64,000 nucleotides of DNA from JAJDXO01 sp965207535. Its GTDB lineage: Bacteria; Pseudomonadota; Alphaproteobacteria; Rhodospirillales; UBA2165. The stretch covers positions 1 through 64,000 of the forward strand of contig CBDBMR010000005.1 of NCBI GenBank assembly GCA_965207535.1, read 5' to 3'. Below the pieces are notes generated by a model. That model did no database searches. It saw only the letters and a list, made by a program, of their open reading frames with translations, and was not told where the DNA came from. Shown here piece by piece: positions 16,431 through 25,367 of this stretch. How positions within the stretch are numbered: the stretch's first letter is position 1; every line of letters begins with the position of its first letter. A program made the position numbers and the translations under genes.

Positions 16431-17447
16431 CTAGGAGCTCGAGTTCACCTGTTTGATGATCTTCTGGATTGCGTCGTACTTGCGCTGTCCGTCCTTGACC
16501 CGCTTGATCCAATCATCGTGCAGAACCTGGAACTTCTTGCGAAACGCAGCCTCCTCGGCGCCCATGGGCTTGAGGATGGACTTGCCCTTCTCGGCCGCGG
16601 CCTTGCGGACCCGGACCTGGTTGCCCTGGTTGAGATTGCCCATGGTCTTGGCGAGGGTCAGCCCCGAATGCTTGTCGAAGGACCGGCGGGCCGCTGCGGG
16701 CAGGGCGTCATATTTGTCCTTCCGGACGCCGACGATGAACGAGCGAACGCCCGACGGGACGTCCACATGAGTCTTCAACAGCGGTTCCAGGCGGAACGTG
16801 CGAAGCGCCGACCAGCCCGACAGCAGGCCGGTGATGACGCCCCTGTTCAGGCCCTCGGCCACCGCGGGGATGCCCATGCTGACGGGCGAGCCGCCGAGAA
16901 TGGAGATCACCTTGGCTTCCTCGGGTCCCGCGGCGCGAATCTTGTTGCCCTTGAGGTCGCCGATGGTGTTGAGCTTCACCGACAAGTGGATTCCGCCGTT
17001 GTCATTTGTGTAGACGGTGGCCACATAGAGCTTCTCCGTTCCGGTCAGCAGCCCGGCCTCATGGGCGCGCCAGGCGATTTCCGAGCCTTTGTCCGGATCC
17101 GGGAACATGTAGGGCAGCGAAAACACCGTGTAGTCGGGGAATAGTTTCGCCGTGTAGGCGGGCAGGATATTGGCGCCGTCCTGGATGCCGCCGAGCACCG
17201 CCTCGTATTGCTTGGCGAGACTCCGCACCAGCGCGCCGCCCCAGAACGTCTTGATTTCCAGCGTGCCGCCGGAATCCCTGGTCACGGCCTCGGCCCAGGG
17301 CTGCAGGCCCTTGCGGATCAGCGACGACTTCGCCGGCGTGCGCGATCCAATCCGCAAGGTGTTGTCGGTGGCGTCGACCGGCGGCGCGAAGCTGATGCCG
17401 GTGACGATGACGGCCGCACCCGCGGCCAGCAAAGTGGCTTTCTTCAT
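16431..17447 (-). CDS. dctP: TRAP transporter substrate-binding protein DctP
   Basis: This 338-residue periplasmic binding protein begins with a clear signal peptide (MKKATLLAAGAAVIVTG... with cleavage after PPVDA, about residue 25). The mature part has the DctP fold with LRIGSRTPAKSS at the start and the ligand-binding region MFPDPDKGSEIAWRAHEAGL. The start follows GGGAGGAAGTACACC. The conserved arginine region NKIRAAGPEEAKVIS suggests a carboxylate ligand, as is usual for the family. It is the first transporter gene after ubiD (149 bp gap, which may hold an internal promoter). Confidence 0.92.
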   Translation of the reverse strand: MKKATLLAAGAAVIVTGISFAPPVDATDNTLRIGSRTPAKSSLIRKGLQPWAEAVTRDSGGTLEIKTFWGGALVRSLAKQYEAVLGGIQDGANILPAYTAKLFPDYTVFSLPYMFPDPDKGSEIAWRAHEAGLLTGTEKLYVATVYTNDNGGIHLSVKLNTIGDLKGNKIRAAGPEEAKVISILGGSPVSMGIPAVAEGLNRGVITGLLSGWSALRTFRLEPLLKTHVDVPSGVRSFIVGVRKDKYDALPAAARRSFDKHSGLTLAKTMGNLNQGNQVRVRKAAAEKGKSILKPMGAEEAAFRKKFQVLHDDWIKRVKDGQRKYDAIQKIIKQVNSSS

Positions 17448-17596
17448 GGTGTACTTCCTCCCTGTGTTCGGCCTTCGGAATGGCCAGCGCGTTTGGCGTC
17501 GTTGCGCATCCGCTCGAGCCCGCAACCACGCCCGATTATCCAAAAAATCCTAGGACTGATCCCTCCGCCCGTCAATTTGAGCATGATCATTATTTT

Positions 17597-19201
17597 TTAG
17601 AGCTCGTTGGGGTCGTGATCCATTTCTCCGACTGCGGCGGTGAGGCCCTTCTCGCCGTCGGCGAGGTGATATTTGCCGTCCCGATCCCGGCCGAGCCTCC
17701 CCTCATCGCGTAATTCGTCCAGGGCGCAGGCCACTTCGCGGCCGTCGAGGCTGCCGACCGCCTCCATGACGTCGGCGAAGTAGAGGGACTCCGCCTCCAG
17801 GGCCTGCTCGACGGTTTGGTAGCGCGCTTGGCCCTCGAACTTTTTCGCCTGTGGCCGCTGTGCGGTCACCCGGTCCTTGGTTTCCATGGGACGGGTGCAG
17901 TCGAAGCCGGCCTTGGCACCGGTGCGTTCGCCCGATAGAGACGGGTCCATGGTCATGCCCTGCATGCCCTCCAAGATCATGATGTCGCGATGGGCCTGGA
18001 ATCGGGTGCCGAACGCCCATTCCGTCTGACGGTCGTCGAAGATGTCGATGTCCTCGTCATAGACGAACACGTGCTTTACGCGCATCACCTTGCCGAAAAC
18101 GGCGGTGATGGCATTGCGGGCCTCGCCGTGCCGGGTCTGGCGCATGGCGACCCTGACCGTCTGGGCGCCGCCAGAGTTGGTCATCATGCGGACCGCCACC
18201 GGCTCCTTTATGGTCTGGCGGAGAAGGCCCAGAATCTCGGCTTCGGTGCGCAGCGTGTTCATGTTGCTGGAGTCGCAGCGCTCCAGAATTCGCCCGGAGC
18301 CGTGAAGCAGAGACTGGTGCAGGGCGTCCTTGCGCATCGTGATGGCGGTACAGGTGAAAACGGGATCCTGGTGCATGGGTCCGTAATATCCCATGTACTC
18401 CCCATAGGGCCCTTCGGGCTCGACATAGCCGCGCTCGTCCAAATAGCCTTCGAGGACTATTTCGGCGTCGGCTGGAATCTTGATGTCGTTGGTCACGCTC
18501 TTGACCAGCGGCACCGGCTCGCCGCGGAGCGTGCCAACCTCCTCGATCTCGTTGCCCGGCCGCCGCATGCCCGCGCCCATTTGGTCCAACGGGTGGGCGC
18601 CGACGGTGAACGTGATGGGCAGCTTTTCGCCGCGTGCAACGACCTTTTTGTAGATGCGCTTGAGATCCGAAGGCGCAGTGACGTTGGTGCCCGTCTGAAA
18701 TTTGTTGCGAAGGCTCAGCCGCCGGGCGCCCACATTCGTGTCGCCCGTGTCCGGATCGATGGAGTGATCGATGCCGCAGGTCAAATACACGCTGCCGTCG
18801 AACTCGTGCTGGGGATGAAACGGCAGCTTCGTGAGGTCCACGTCGCCGCCGGTGATAATCACTTCATGGACCGGCGCTTCATCCGACGGCACCTCGACAA
18901 CCGGCTGCTTGTTGGCGATCCGGCGGAGAAATTCGTCGGCAACCGTGTCCGGTGTCGCATCGAACGCCGCGGCGAGACGCCGGCGTCCCCCGCAAACCGC
19001 GGCTGCGATCTCGAAATGCTCCGGTCCTGCATCCTTGAACAGGACACACTTGTCGGTCGCCTCGATTATCGAACTCATGTGCGCCAACGGCACCGGCTCG
19101 TCATGCACATCGACCTCGCCCATGTCGATCAATCGCTCGACGAACCGGCGCAGGCGGAACTTGTCAAAATCCACTTTGGAACTGACGGCGGTGTCAGGCA
19201 T
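17597..19201 (-). CDS. UbiD-family (de)carboxylase
   Basis: This 534-residue UbiD-family enzyme is predicted to use prenylated FMN to decarboxylate (or carboxylate) an aromatic or alpha,beta-unsaturated acid. The family core is visible: PFHPQHEFDGSVYLT, the glutamate-containing VEPEGPYGEYMGYYG in the active-site region, and ALHQSLLHGSG. Length is in the usual range of 450-550. No ubiX for cofactor synthesis is in the window, so prFMN must come from elsewhere. It starts the minus operon that continues into TRAP dctPQM, and its promoter faces that of the Rieske dioxygenase operon across 19202-19344. Confidence 0.88.
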   Translation of the reverse strand: MPDTAVSSKVDFDKFRLRRFVERLIDMGEVDVHDEPVPLAHMSSIIEATDKCVLFKDAGPEHFEIAAAVCGGRRRLAAAFDATPDTVADEFLRRIANKQPVVEVPSDEAPVHEVIITGGDVDLTKLPFHPQHEFDGSVYLTCGIDHSIDPDTGDTNVGARRLSLRNKFQTGTNVTAPSDLKRIYKKVVARGEKLPITFTVGAHPLDQMGAGMRRPGNEIEEVGTLRGEPVPLVKSVTNDIKIPADAEIVLEGYLDERGYVEPEGPYGEYMGYYGPMHQDPVFTCTAITMRKDALHQSLLHGSGRILERCDSSNMNTLRTEAEILGLLRQTIKEPVAVRMMTNSGGAQTVRVAMRQTRHGEARNAITAVFGKVMRVKHVFVYDEDIDIFDDRQTEWAFGTRFQAHRDIMILEGMQGMTMDPSLSGERTGAKAGFDCTRPMETKDRVTAQRPQAKKFEGQARYQTVEQALEAESLYFADVMEAVGSLDGREVACALDELRDEGRLGRDRDGKYHLADGEKGLTAAVGEMDHDPNEL

Positions 19202-19344
19202 CGTGTCTTCCTCCCCTATGCAGGCTTTAGTATTGGCCGCTTATCGGACACAATGAACCCAACCTGCTTACCGGTAAAGCGCCCAGCTTGATTTGTGATC
19301 ATGATCCGTTTTTCATAATGTCGTTGATGGAGGGTGTCGGCAAG
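19202..19344. promoter_or_regulatory. Divergent promoter region, UbiD/Rieske operons
   Basis: These 143 bp separate two divergent catabolic operons and must hold both promoters. A perfect 10-bp palindrome TTACCGGTAA lies at 19268-19277 and the AT-rich TGATCATGATC sits at about 19297-19307. Both are candidate regulator sites. No regulator gene is encoded in this block, so any control must be by an unlinked factor. Confidence 0.45.
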
Positions 19345-20592
19345 ATGGACCGGAAGCCATCGGCAATCGAAACCGGATGGCCCAAGGAAGGGCTGACACG
19401 CGTTCCCTTCGATGTTTTCGACAGCGAGGAAGTCTTCGAGCGCGAGCAGGTACGCCTGTTCAGGGGGCCAACCTGGAACTATCTGGGCCTGGAGTGCGAA
19501 ATCCCTGAGCCCGGCGATTACAAGCTGAACTTCATCGGAACCACACCGATCATCGTCTGCCGCAACCACAAGGGCGAAGTTCGGGCATTCGTCAACCGGT
19601 GCGCCCATCGGGGATCACTGCTGTGCTTCAAGAACCGGGGCAACGAGAAGGTCTTCACCTGCGTCTACCACAATTGGTCATTCGATTTGGACGGCAACCT
19701 CAAGGGTATCGCGTTCCGCCACGGCGTTAACGGCCAAGGGGGCATGCCCGAAGACTTCGACGAAGCGAAACACGGGCTGGAGGCCGTCCGGGTGACGACG
19801 CGCGGCGGGGTGGTGTTCGGCACCTTTTCGGACGACACGCCGGACCTCGAGGAATATCTCGGCCCCCAAATGACCGGGTTCATCGACCGCATGTTCAACA
19901 GGCCGCTCAGGGTCATGGGCCACTATTCCCACCGGCTCCGCAACAATTGGAAGCTGGTGATGGAGAACGTCCGCGATCCCTACCACGCCAGCATCCTGCA
20001 TCTGTTCTTCGGTTCCTTCGGGCTGTCCCGCCACACCATGGAGGGCGCCGCGTTGCTCGACGACAGCGCTTGGCATCACATCGTCTACACCAAGCGCGCC
20101 ACCGACGATATTTCGGGCTCGGAATATGAGGGCGGGAAATTGAAGTCGATGAAATCGAACCTGAGCCTTGCCGATCCGACGTTGCTGGATGAGTGGCAGG
20201 AGTTCGACGACGGGATCACGAACATGGTCCAGACGGTGTTCCCGGCCGTGACGTTCCAGCAGATCACCAACTGCCTGGGCGTCCGCCATCTGGTGCCCAA
20301 GAGCCCTGACGAGGCCGAGATGATCTGGACCCTGTTCGGCTACGAGGACGACGAGGATTGGCAGCGGGAGATCCGCCGCACGCAGGCCAATCTCGTCGGC
20401 CCGGCCGGGCTGATCTCCCTGGAGGACGGCGCCGTCACCAACTTCGTCCAGCGCGGCATCCGGGGACGCGAGGGTGACGAGGCCTCGGTGGTAGAGCTCG
20501 GCGGCGACGCCATCGAAAGCTCGGAAAACAGGGTAACCGAGGCGACCGTGCGCGGATTCTGGAAAGGCTACCGCGACGTCATGGGTCTCTAG
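19345..20592 (+). CDS. Ring-hydroxylating dioxygenase alpha subunit
   Basis: This 415-residue Rieske oxygenase large subunit has cluster ligands in CAHRGSLLC and CVYHNW. The catalytic iron site is in ENVRDPYHASILH (Asp, two His, plus bridging Asp). Architecture matches benzoate/anthranilate/biphenyl-type alpha subunits that dihydroxylate an aromatic ring. The start at 19345 is preferred over 19288 because GGAGGG sits 13 bases upstream of it. The small beta subunit follows 14 bp downstream. No electron-transfer components are in the window. Confidence 0.88.
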   Translation: MDRKPSAIETGWPKEGLTRVPFDVFDSEEVFEREQVRLFRGPTWNYLGLECEIPEPGDYKLNFIGTTPIIVCRNHKGEVRAFVNRCAHRGSLLCFKNRGNEKVFTCVYHNWSFDLDGNLKGIAFRHGVNGQGGMPEDFDEAKHGLEAVRVTTRGGVVFGTFSDDTPDLEEYLGPQMTGFIDRMFNRPLRVMGHYSHRLRNNWKLVMENVRDPYHASILHLFFGSFGLSRHTMEGAALLDDSAWHHIVYTKRATDDISGSEYEGGKLKSMKSNLSLADPTLLDEWQEFDDGITNMVQTVFPAVTFQQITNCLGVRHLVPKSPDEAEMIWTLFGYEDDEDWQREIRRTQANLVGPAGLISLEDGAVTNFVQRGIRGREGDEASVVELGGDAIESSENRVTEATVRGFWKGYRDVMGL

Positions 20593-20606
20593 GACCGGAG
20601 ACTGTG

Positions 20607-21080
20607 ATGGATACCTCCGACACCCGGCATCAGGTAGAGCAGCTTCAGATCGACTACGCCTATTGCATCGACTCCGGCCATTTCGAAGACTGGCCGGAAT
20701 TCTTCACCGACGAATGCGTCTATCAGATCATTTCCCGGGACAGCTACGAACAGGGGCATGAATCGGGTTTCTACTATTGCCGCTCGAAAAACATGCTCCG
20801 AGACCGCGTCCTGGCGCTTCGCGAGACCACCATCTACGAGCCGCAGCGATACCGCCACATCATCGGCGGCACCCGAATTCTGGAATCCGACGAAAAGAGA
20901 TGCAGGGCCGAGTCGAATTTGATTGTTGTCCGGACCCTGCAGGCCGGCGAAATGGGCATATTCGCGGCCGGGGCCTACCTCGACACCATCACGTTCGAGT
21001 CGGGAACGCCGAAATTCATCGAAAAGGTCGTGGTGACCGATTCACCCCAAATCGACATGCTGCTCGCCGGCCCGCTCTAG
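20607..21080 (+). CDS. Ring-hydroxylating dioxygenase beta subunit
   Basis: This 157-residue protein has the cystatin/NTF2-like fold of dioxygenase small subunits. It begins with QVEQLQIDYAYCIDSGHFEDWPEFFTDECVY and contains the family strand YRHIIGGTRI. It stabilises the alpha3beta3 hexamer with the preceding alpha subunit. The ATG at 20607 directly follows an in-frame GTG at 20604; either could initiate, with CCGGAG upstream. Gene order alpha-beta and close spacing support one enzyme. Confidence 0.85.
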   Translation: MDTSDTRHQVEQLQIDYAYCIDSGHFEDWPEFFTDECVYQIISRDSYEQGHESGFYYCRSKNMLRDRVLALRETTIYEPQRYRHIIGGTRILESDEKRCRAESNLIVVRTLQAGEMGIFAAGAYLDTITFESGTPKFIEKVVVTDSPQIDMLLAGPL

Positions 21081-21104
21081 GAAAACCCGTCCGGGAGGAC
21101 ACAC

Positions 21105-22082
21105 ATGACGGTTATCGATATCCATACCCATATGCTGAGCGAGGACTGGCTCCGGCGTCTTCGCAAGTACGGCGCGCCGGCATTCGAGCTAAGGCCGCTC
21201 CCCGGCGGCGGGGAGGTTCTCTTCGAAGACGGGGTGCAGAGTTTCGTTCCGTGCCCGGAGATGTTCGACTACGACCTGCGGGTCAAAGACATGGACGCGG
21301 CCGGCATCGACATTTCGGTCGTATCGCTGACCAGCCCGTCGGCCTACTGGGGCGGGGCCGAGGTCAGTGCCGAAACCGCCCGGTCCATCAATGGCAGCAT
21401 GGCGGCGGCCCAAACCGCCTACCCCGACAGAATTCGCTGGTTCGCCACCTTGCCGTGGCAGTATCCGGATCTCGCGGTCGAAGAATTGGAGCGCGCCGTC
21501 GGTGCCGGCGCGGTCGGCGTCATGGTGCTGGCCAATATTCACGGCACCACGCTGGTCGACCCGTCTTTGGCGCCGGTTTGGCAGGCCATCGACCGCCGAG
21601 CCTTGCCGGTGCTGGTTCATCCGACCACGCCGCCCGGCGTTCATGAAATGGATCTCGGACGACTGCGGGCGTCGATCGGTTTTACCTTCGACACGTCGCT
21701 CGCCATTGGCCGCATGGTCATGGAGGGCTTCCTCGATACCTATCCGAAGCTCACCCTTATCGCGTCCCACGGCGGCGGCAATTTGCCCTATCTGGCGAGC
21801 CGGATGGATTTGTTTTTCGAGCAGCGGACACCTGCGGCGGAGAGGAAGATCAGCGAACCGCCGAGCGCGCATCTCGGACGGATTTACTATGATTCGATTG
21901 TCTATCAGCCGACCTGCCTGAAACTTTGCGTGGAAATGGGCGGGGCGGCGCACGTGCTGTTCGGCACGGACTATCCTCACCCGGCCGACATACCGCGTCT
22001 CATGGAGTTGGCGGATGGATTGCCCGCCGATCAGTCGCGCGCCATCAAGGGCGGGAACGCCCGCCGCCTGTTCGGACTGTAG
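21105..22082 (+). CDS. Amidohydrolase, ACMSD-like decarboxylase/hydrolase
   Basis: This 325-residue metal-dependent amidohydrolase belongs to the ACMSD branch. Metal ligands are visible as HTH at residues 7-9, a His in VLVHPTTPPG, ASHGGGNLPY and the catalytic Asp in GTDYPHPADI. Members decarboxylate or hydrolyse small unsaturated ring-cleavage products such as aminocarboxymuconate semialdehyde, or resorcylates. It follows the dioxygenase subunits with a GGGAGGACACAC ribosome site, so a decarboxylation step right after ring attack is plausible. The substrate is not determined. Confidence 0.82.
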   Translation: MTVIDIHTHMLSEDWLRRLRKYGAPAFELRPLPGGGEVLFEDGVQSFVPCPEMFDYDLRVKDMDAAGIDISVVSLTSPSAYWGGAEVSAETARSINGSMAAAQTAYPDRIRWFATLPWQYPDLAVEELERAVGAGAVGVMVLANIHGTTLVDPSLAPVWQAIDRRALPVLVHPTTPPGVHEMDLGRLRASIGFTFDTSLAIGRMVMEGFLDTYPKLTLIASHGGGNLPYLASRMDLFFEQRTPAAERKISEPPSAHLGRIYYDSIVYQPTCLKLCVEMGGAAHVLFGTDYPHPADIPRLMELADGLPADQSRAIKGGNARRLFGL

Positions 22083-22091
22083 GGAGGGAAT

Positions 22092-24425
22092 ATGGATACC
22101 GGCATTGGCCAGCCCGTTCGGCGCAGGGAAGACGGCCGCCTCCTGACCGGCAAAGGGACGTACAGCGACGATGTGAACATGCCCGGCCAGGCCTACGCCG
22201 TCGTGGTCCGGTCGCCCCATGCCCATGCCCGCATCCTGTCCATCGGCACCTCGGCCGCCGAGGCCGTTCCCGGCGTTCTCGCCGTTCTGACCGGCGCCGA
22301 CCGGGAGGCCGACGGGCTGAACCCGGTTCCCCATGTGGCGCTGCCGAGTTCAGGCCTCGACATCACCCTGGTGCCCAAGGCCGGGGAACCGTTTTATGGA
22401 CCTCACCATATCCTGACCAACGACAAGGTACGCTTGGTCGGCGAAGGCGTGGTGCTGGTGGTTGCCGAGACCAGGGAAATCGCCAAGGACGCCGCCGAGC
22501 TGGTCGAAGTCGACTACGAGGTTCTGCCGTCCGTGACGGCCACCCTCCCGGCAACCGAGCCCGGCGCGCCGCTGGTATGGGACGAAATGCAGTCCAACGT
22601 CGTGATCGATGCCGACGTGGGCGACCAAGCGGCCACCGACGCAGCATTCGAGAAAGCCCACAAAGTGGTCCGGCTCGAAACCTGGGTGCGGCGGGTAACC
22701 GGCGTTCCGATGGAACCGAGGAGCGGTGTCGCCGCCTACGATCCGGAGACCGGGCGATTCAACGTCCATTGGGGCGGCGGCGGGGTGGTGCGGCCCAAGC
22801 GGGAGCTCTCCGTGGTCATGGGCGTCGAGTTCGATGACGTGCGGGTGACCGCCAAGGACATCGGCGGCAATTTCGGCACCAAGAATAGTTTCTACCCGGA
22901 GACCGCGCTGGTCGCCTGGGCGGCCAAGCGGGTCGGCCGGCCGGTGAAGTACGTCGCCGAGCGAACCGAGGCCTTCCTTACCGATTACCAGGGCCGGGAC
23001 CTTGCGGTGACCGCCGAGCTGGCCGTCGATTCGTCGGGCCGTTTCCTCGCCATGCGCGGATCGAACCTGTCGAATATCGGTGCCTATCCGGTGTCCATCG
23101 TGCCTCTCACCAAAGGGGTCGAAATCATGACCGGGGTCTATGACATCCCGGTCGCGTATTTCCGGGCCCGGGGGGTTTACTCCAATACCGCTTCCACCGC
23201 CCCTTACCGGAGCGCCGGCCGGCCGGAGGTGATGTTCGTCACCGAAAGGCTGGTCGATCTGGCGGCCCGCGAATTGGAAATGGACCCGGCCGAAATTCGG
23301 CGCAGGAACTTGGTGCCGGCGGGCGCGTTTCCGCACGAAAACAAGCTCGGCATGACCTACGACTCCGGCGACTATGTGGGCGCCATGGAACGGGCGTTGG
23401 AACTGGCCGATGTGGCGGGCTTCGACAGCCGGAAGACGGAGACCGAGGCCAAGGGTCTCGTCCGCGGCCTCGGCATCGCCAATTACATCGAAACCTCCAC
23501 CGGCCTTCCGAGGGAGCGAAGCGACATCACGGTACGCCCGGAGGGGTCCATCGACGTGGTGGTCGGCACCCTCTCCAGCGGGCAGGGCCACGAGACCAGC
23601 TTCACACAGGTCGTCAGCGAGTGGTTTGGCGTACCCCTCGAGGAAGTCAATCTTGTCCAGGGGGATACGGATATCGTCATGTTCGGCGGCGGCTCCCACT
23701 CCGGAAGGTCCATGCGGCTCGCCGGCCGGGTAATGGGCGAGGCGACGGAAAAGATCATCGCCAAGGCCAAGGAAATCGCCGCACACAACCTGGAGGCTGC
23801 CGTCTCGGACATCGAACTCGCCGGCGGCAAGCTGACGGTGGTCGGCACCGACCGGTCGCTCGGAATCTATGAAGCGGCGCGCCTGGCCGAGACGGACACG
23901 ACCTTGCCGGAAGAACTCCGGGGACCGCTCGCCGCGACCGGCGATCAGACCGCGACCGTGCCCGACTTCCCGTTCGGCTGCCATATTTGCGAGGTGGAGG
24001 TAGATACCGAAACCGGCGCTTTCCAACTCGACAGATATTCGGCCGTCGACGATGTCGGCCGGGCGATTAATCCGTTGATCCTTCACGGTCAGGCCCATGG
24101 CGCCATCGTTCAGGGTCTGGGACAGGCGCTCTCCGAGCTTGTCCATTACGATCCCGAAACCGGCCAATGCCTGTCGGCGACATTCATGGATTACGGCATG
24201 CCGGTCGCCAGTCAGTATCCATCATTCGTCACCGAGATCAGCGAGGTGCCGTCGACAACCAATCCCTTGGGGATTCGTGCGGGCGGTGAAGGGGGCACCA
24301 CCCCGGCGCTTGCCGTGGTCGTCAATGCGGTCGTCGACGCGCTCGCCGGCTTCGGTGTCAGTCATCTCGAAATGCCGCTCACCGCGGAGAGTATCTGGCG
24401 TGCCGTCCATGACACGTCCGCCTAG
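22092..24425 (+). CDS. Xanthine dehydrogenase-family molybdopterin-binding subunit
   Basis: This 777-residue protein is the large (CoxL/XdhB-like) molybdenum subunit of a xanthine oxidase-family hydroxylase. The small domain starts GQPVRRREDGRLLTGKGTYSDD. Cofactor-region motifs include GGNFGTKNSFYPE, APYRSAGRPE and SSGQGHETSFTQV, and the C-terminal catalytic glutamate region GIRAGGEGGTTPA is intact. The expected FAD (CoxM) and 2Fe-2S (CoxS) partners are absent from the operon, which is unusual. They may be elsewhere, or another electron acceptor may be used. The gene follows the amidohydrolase by 9 bp. The true CO dehydrogenase signature AYRCSFR is lacking, so it is not CODH. Confidence 0.88.
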   Translation: MDTGIGQPVRRREDGRLLTGKGTYSDDVNMPGQAYAVVVRSPHAHARILSIGTSAAEAVPGVLAVLTGADREADGLNPVPHVALPSSGLDITLVPKAGEPFYGPHHILTNDKVRLVGEGVVLVVAETREIAKDAAELVEVDYEVLPSVTATLPATEPGAPLVWDEMQSNVVIDADVGDQAATDAAFEKAHKVVRLETWVRRVTGVPMEPRSGVAAYDPETGRFNVHWGGGGVVRPKRELSVVMGVEFDDVRVTAKDIGGNFGTKNSFYPETALVAWAAKRVGRPVKYVAERTEAFLTDYQGRDLAVTAELAVDSSGRFLAMRGSNLSNIGAYPVSIVPLTKGVEIMTGVYDIPVAYFRARGVYSNTASTAPYRSAGRPEVMFVTERLVDLAARELEMDPAEIRRRNLVPAGAFPHENKLGMTYDSGDYVGAMERALELADVAGFDSRKTETEAKGLVRGLGIANYIETSTGLPRERSDITVRPEGSIDVVVGTLSSGQGHETSFTQVVSEWFGVPLEEVNLVQGDTDIVMFGGGSHSGRSMRLAGRVMGEATEKIIAKAKEIAAHNLEAAVSDIELAGGKLTVVGTDRSLGIYEAARLAETDTTLPEELRGPLAATGDQTATVPDFPFGCHICEVEVDTETGAFQLDRYSAVDDVGRAINPLILHGQAHGAIVQGLGQALSELVHYDPETGQCLSATFMDYGMPVASQYPSFVTEISEVPSTTNPLGIRAGGEGGTTPALAVVVNAVVDALAGFGVSHLEMPLTAESIWRAVHDTSA

Positions 24426-24505
24426 TCTCATTTCTGCCGGAGACCGGTCTGATCGGCGCTCAAACGCGCTCCACAATCCCAACGAGCTTTCAGGGAGGAA
24501 ACGTG

Positions 24506-25228
24506 ATGGACAATATTCGCACCGAACAAGACGGCGAGATCACGAACATCACCATCGACAGCCCGGATGACGGCAATCGGGTAAGCGACGAAATGGCGGC
24601 GCGCCTTGCGGGCTTGATGCAACGGGCATCGGAGGGAAGCAAGGCGATCGTCCTCCGGACGGCCGGCGAGGACTTCTGTCTCGGCAGAAAAACCATGGGC
24701 CGGACCTGGCCGCAACCCGAGGCTCTGGAATCACGCGAAATGATGAGCGTGGTGTTCGACTTCTACGACACCTTTCGACGAATCGGAATTCCGGTCGTCG
24801 CGCCAATCCAGGGACGGGCTTCCGGGTTCGGTTGCGCCATCGCCGCACTGACCGATATCACGATTGCCGCCCGGTCGGCCCGCTTCGAACTGCCCGAGAC
24901 CAGCCACCGCATCATGCCCACCGCGGCCATGTCCTCCATGGTCGACCGGGTTTCGCGGAAAGGCCTGCTCTACCTCGGTTACTCGGCTCGATCCATCAAC
25001 GCCGCGAATGCATTGGCCATCGGTCTGGTGAGCGAAGTAGTCGCGGACGACGAGGTGGAGGCGACCCTGGGCCTGGTGGTCGAGAATATTCGCCAGATGC
25101 CCATGCCGGCCGTCCACACGATCAAGGCCTTCGCGTCGAACGCCATCGGGATGTCCATCGACGGCGTCAACGACTACGCCCAGAACCTCCACGCGACGGT
25201 CAACACATCGTCAAGAATGCGGGAATAG
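24506..25228 (+). CDS. Enoyl-CoA hydratase/isomerase family protein
   Basis: This 240-residue crotonase-fold protein has the N-terminal strand EITNITIDSPDDGNRVSDEM, the oxyanion-hole region IQGRASGFGCAIAALTDI and FELPETSHRIMPT near the active site. Typical members hydrate, isomerise or cleave acyl-CoA intermediates in the cytoplasm. CAGGGAGGAAAC precedes a GTG-ATG pair; the ATG at 24506 is taken. It lies between the CoxL-like gene and the TAXI transporter in the same direction. No CoA ligase is encoded in the operon, which leaves the origin of its acyl-CoA substrate open. Confidence 0.8.
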   Translation: MDNIRTEQDGEITNITIDSPDDGNRVSDEMAARLAGLMQRASEGSKAIVLRTAGEDFCLGRKTMGRTWPQPEALESREMMSVVFDFYDTFRRIGIPVVAPIQGRASGFGCAIAALTDITIAARSARFELPETSHRIMPTAAMSSMVDRVSRKGLLYLGYSARSINAANALAIGLVSEVVADDEVEATLGLVVENIRQMPMPAVHTIKAFASNAIGMSIDGVNDYAQNLHATVNTSSRMRE

Positions 25229-25367
25229 CCTTTGAACAACGCCGGCGGTGCCCGATTGGCATGTTCGCCACGCGAACATCCGGGACAGATGAGCGCTTGC
25301 CCGGCTATTCACAAACCGTTCCGTGCCTGTACCATTCATCCGAACACTCATTCACTGGGAGGAAAAC

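Noticed and set aside
22350..24167. 605-residue minus-strand frame opposite the CoxL-like gene
   Set aside because: It lies wholly antisense to a gene with clear family motifs, has no ribosome site and has no recognisable domain.
22092..24425. Carbon monoxide dehydrogenase large subunit
   Set aside because: The CODH active-site loop AYRCSFR is replaced by APYRSAGRPE, and the small and medium subunits are missing.
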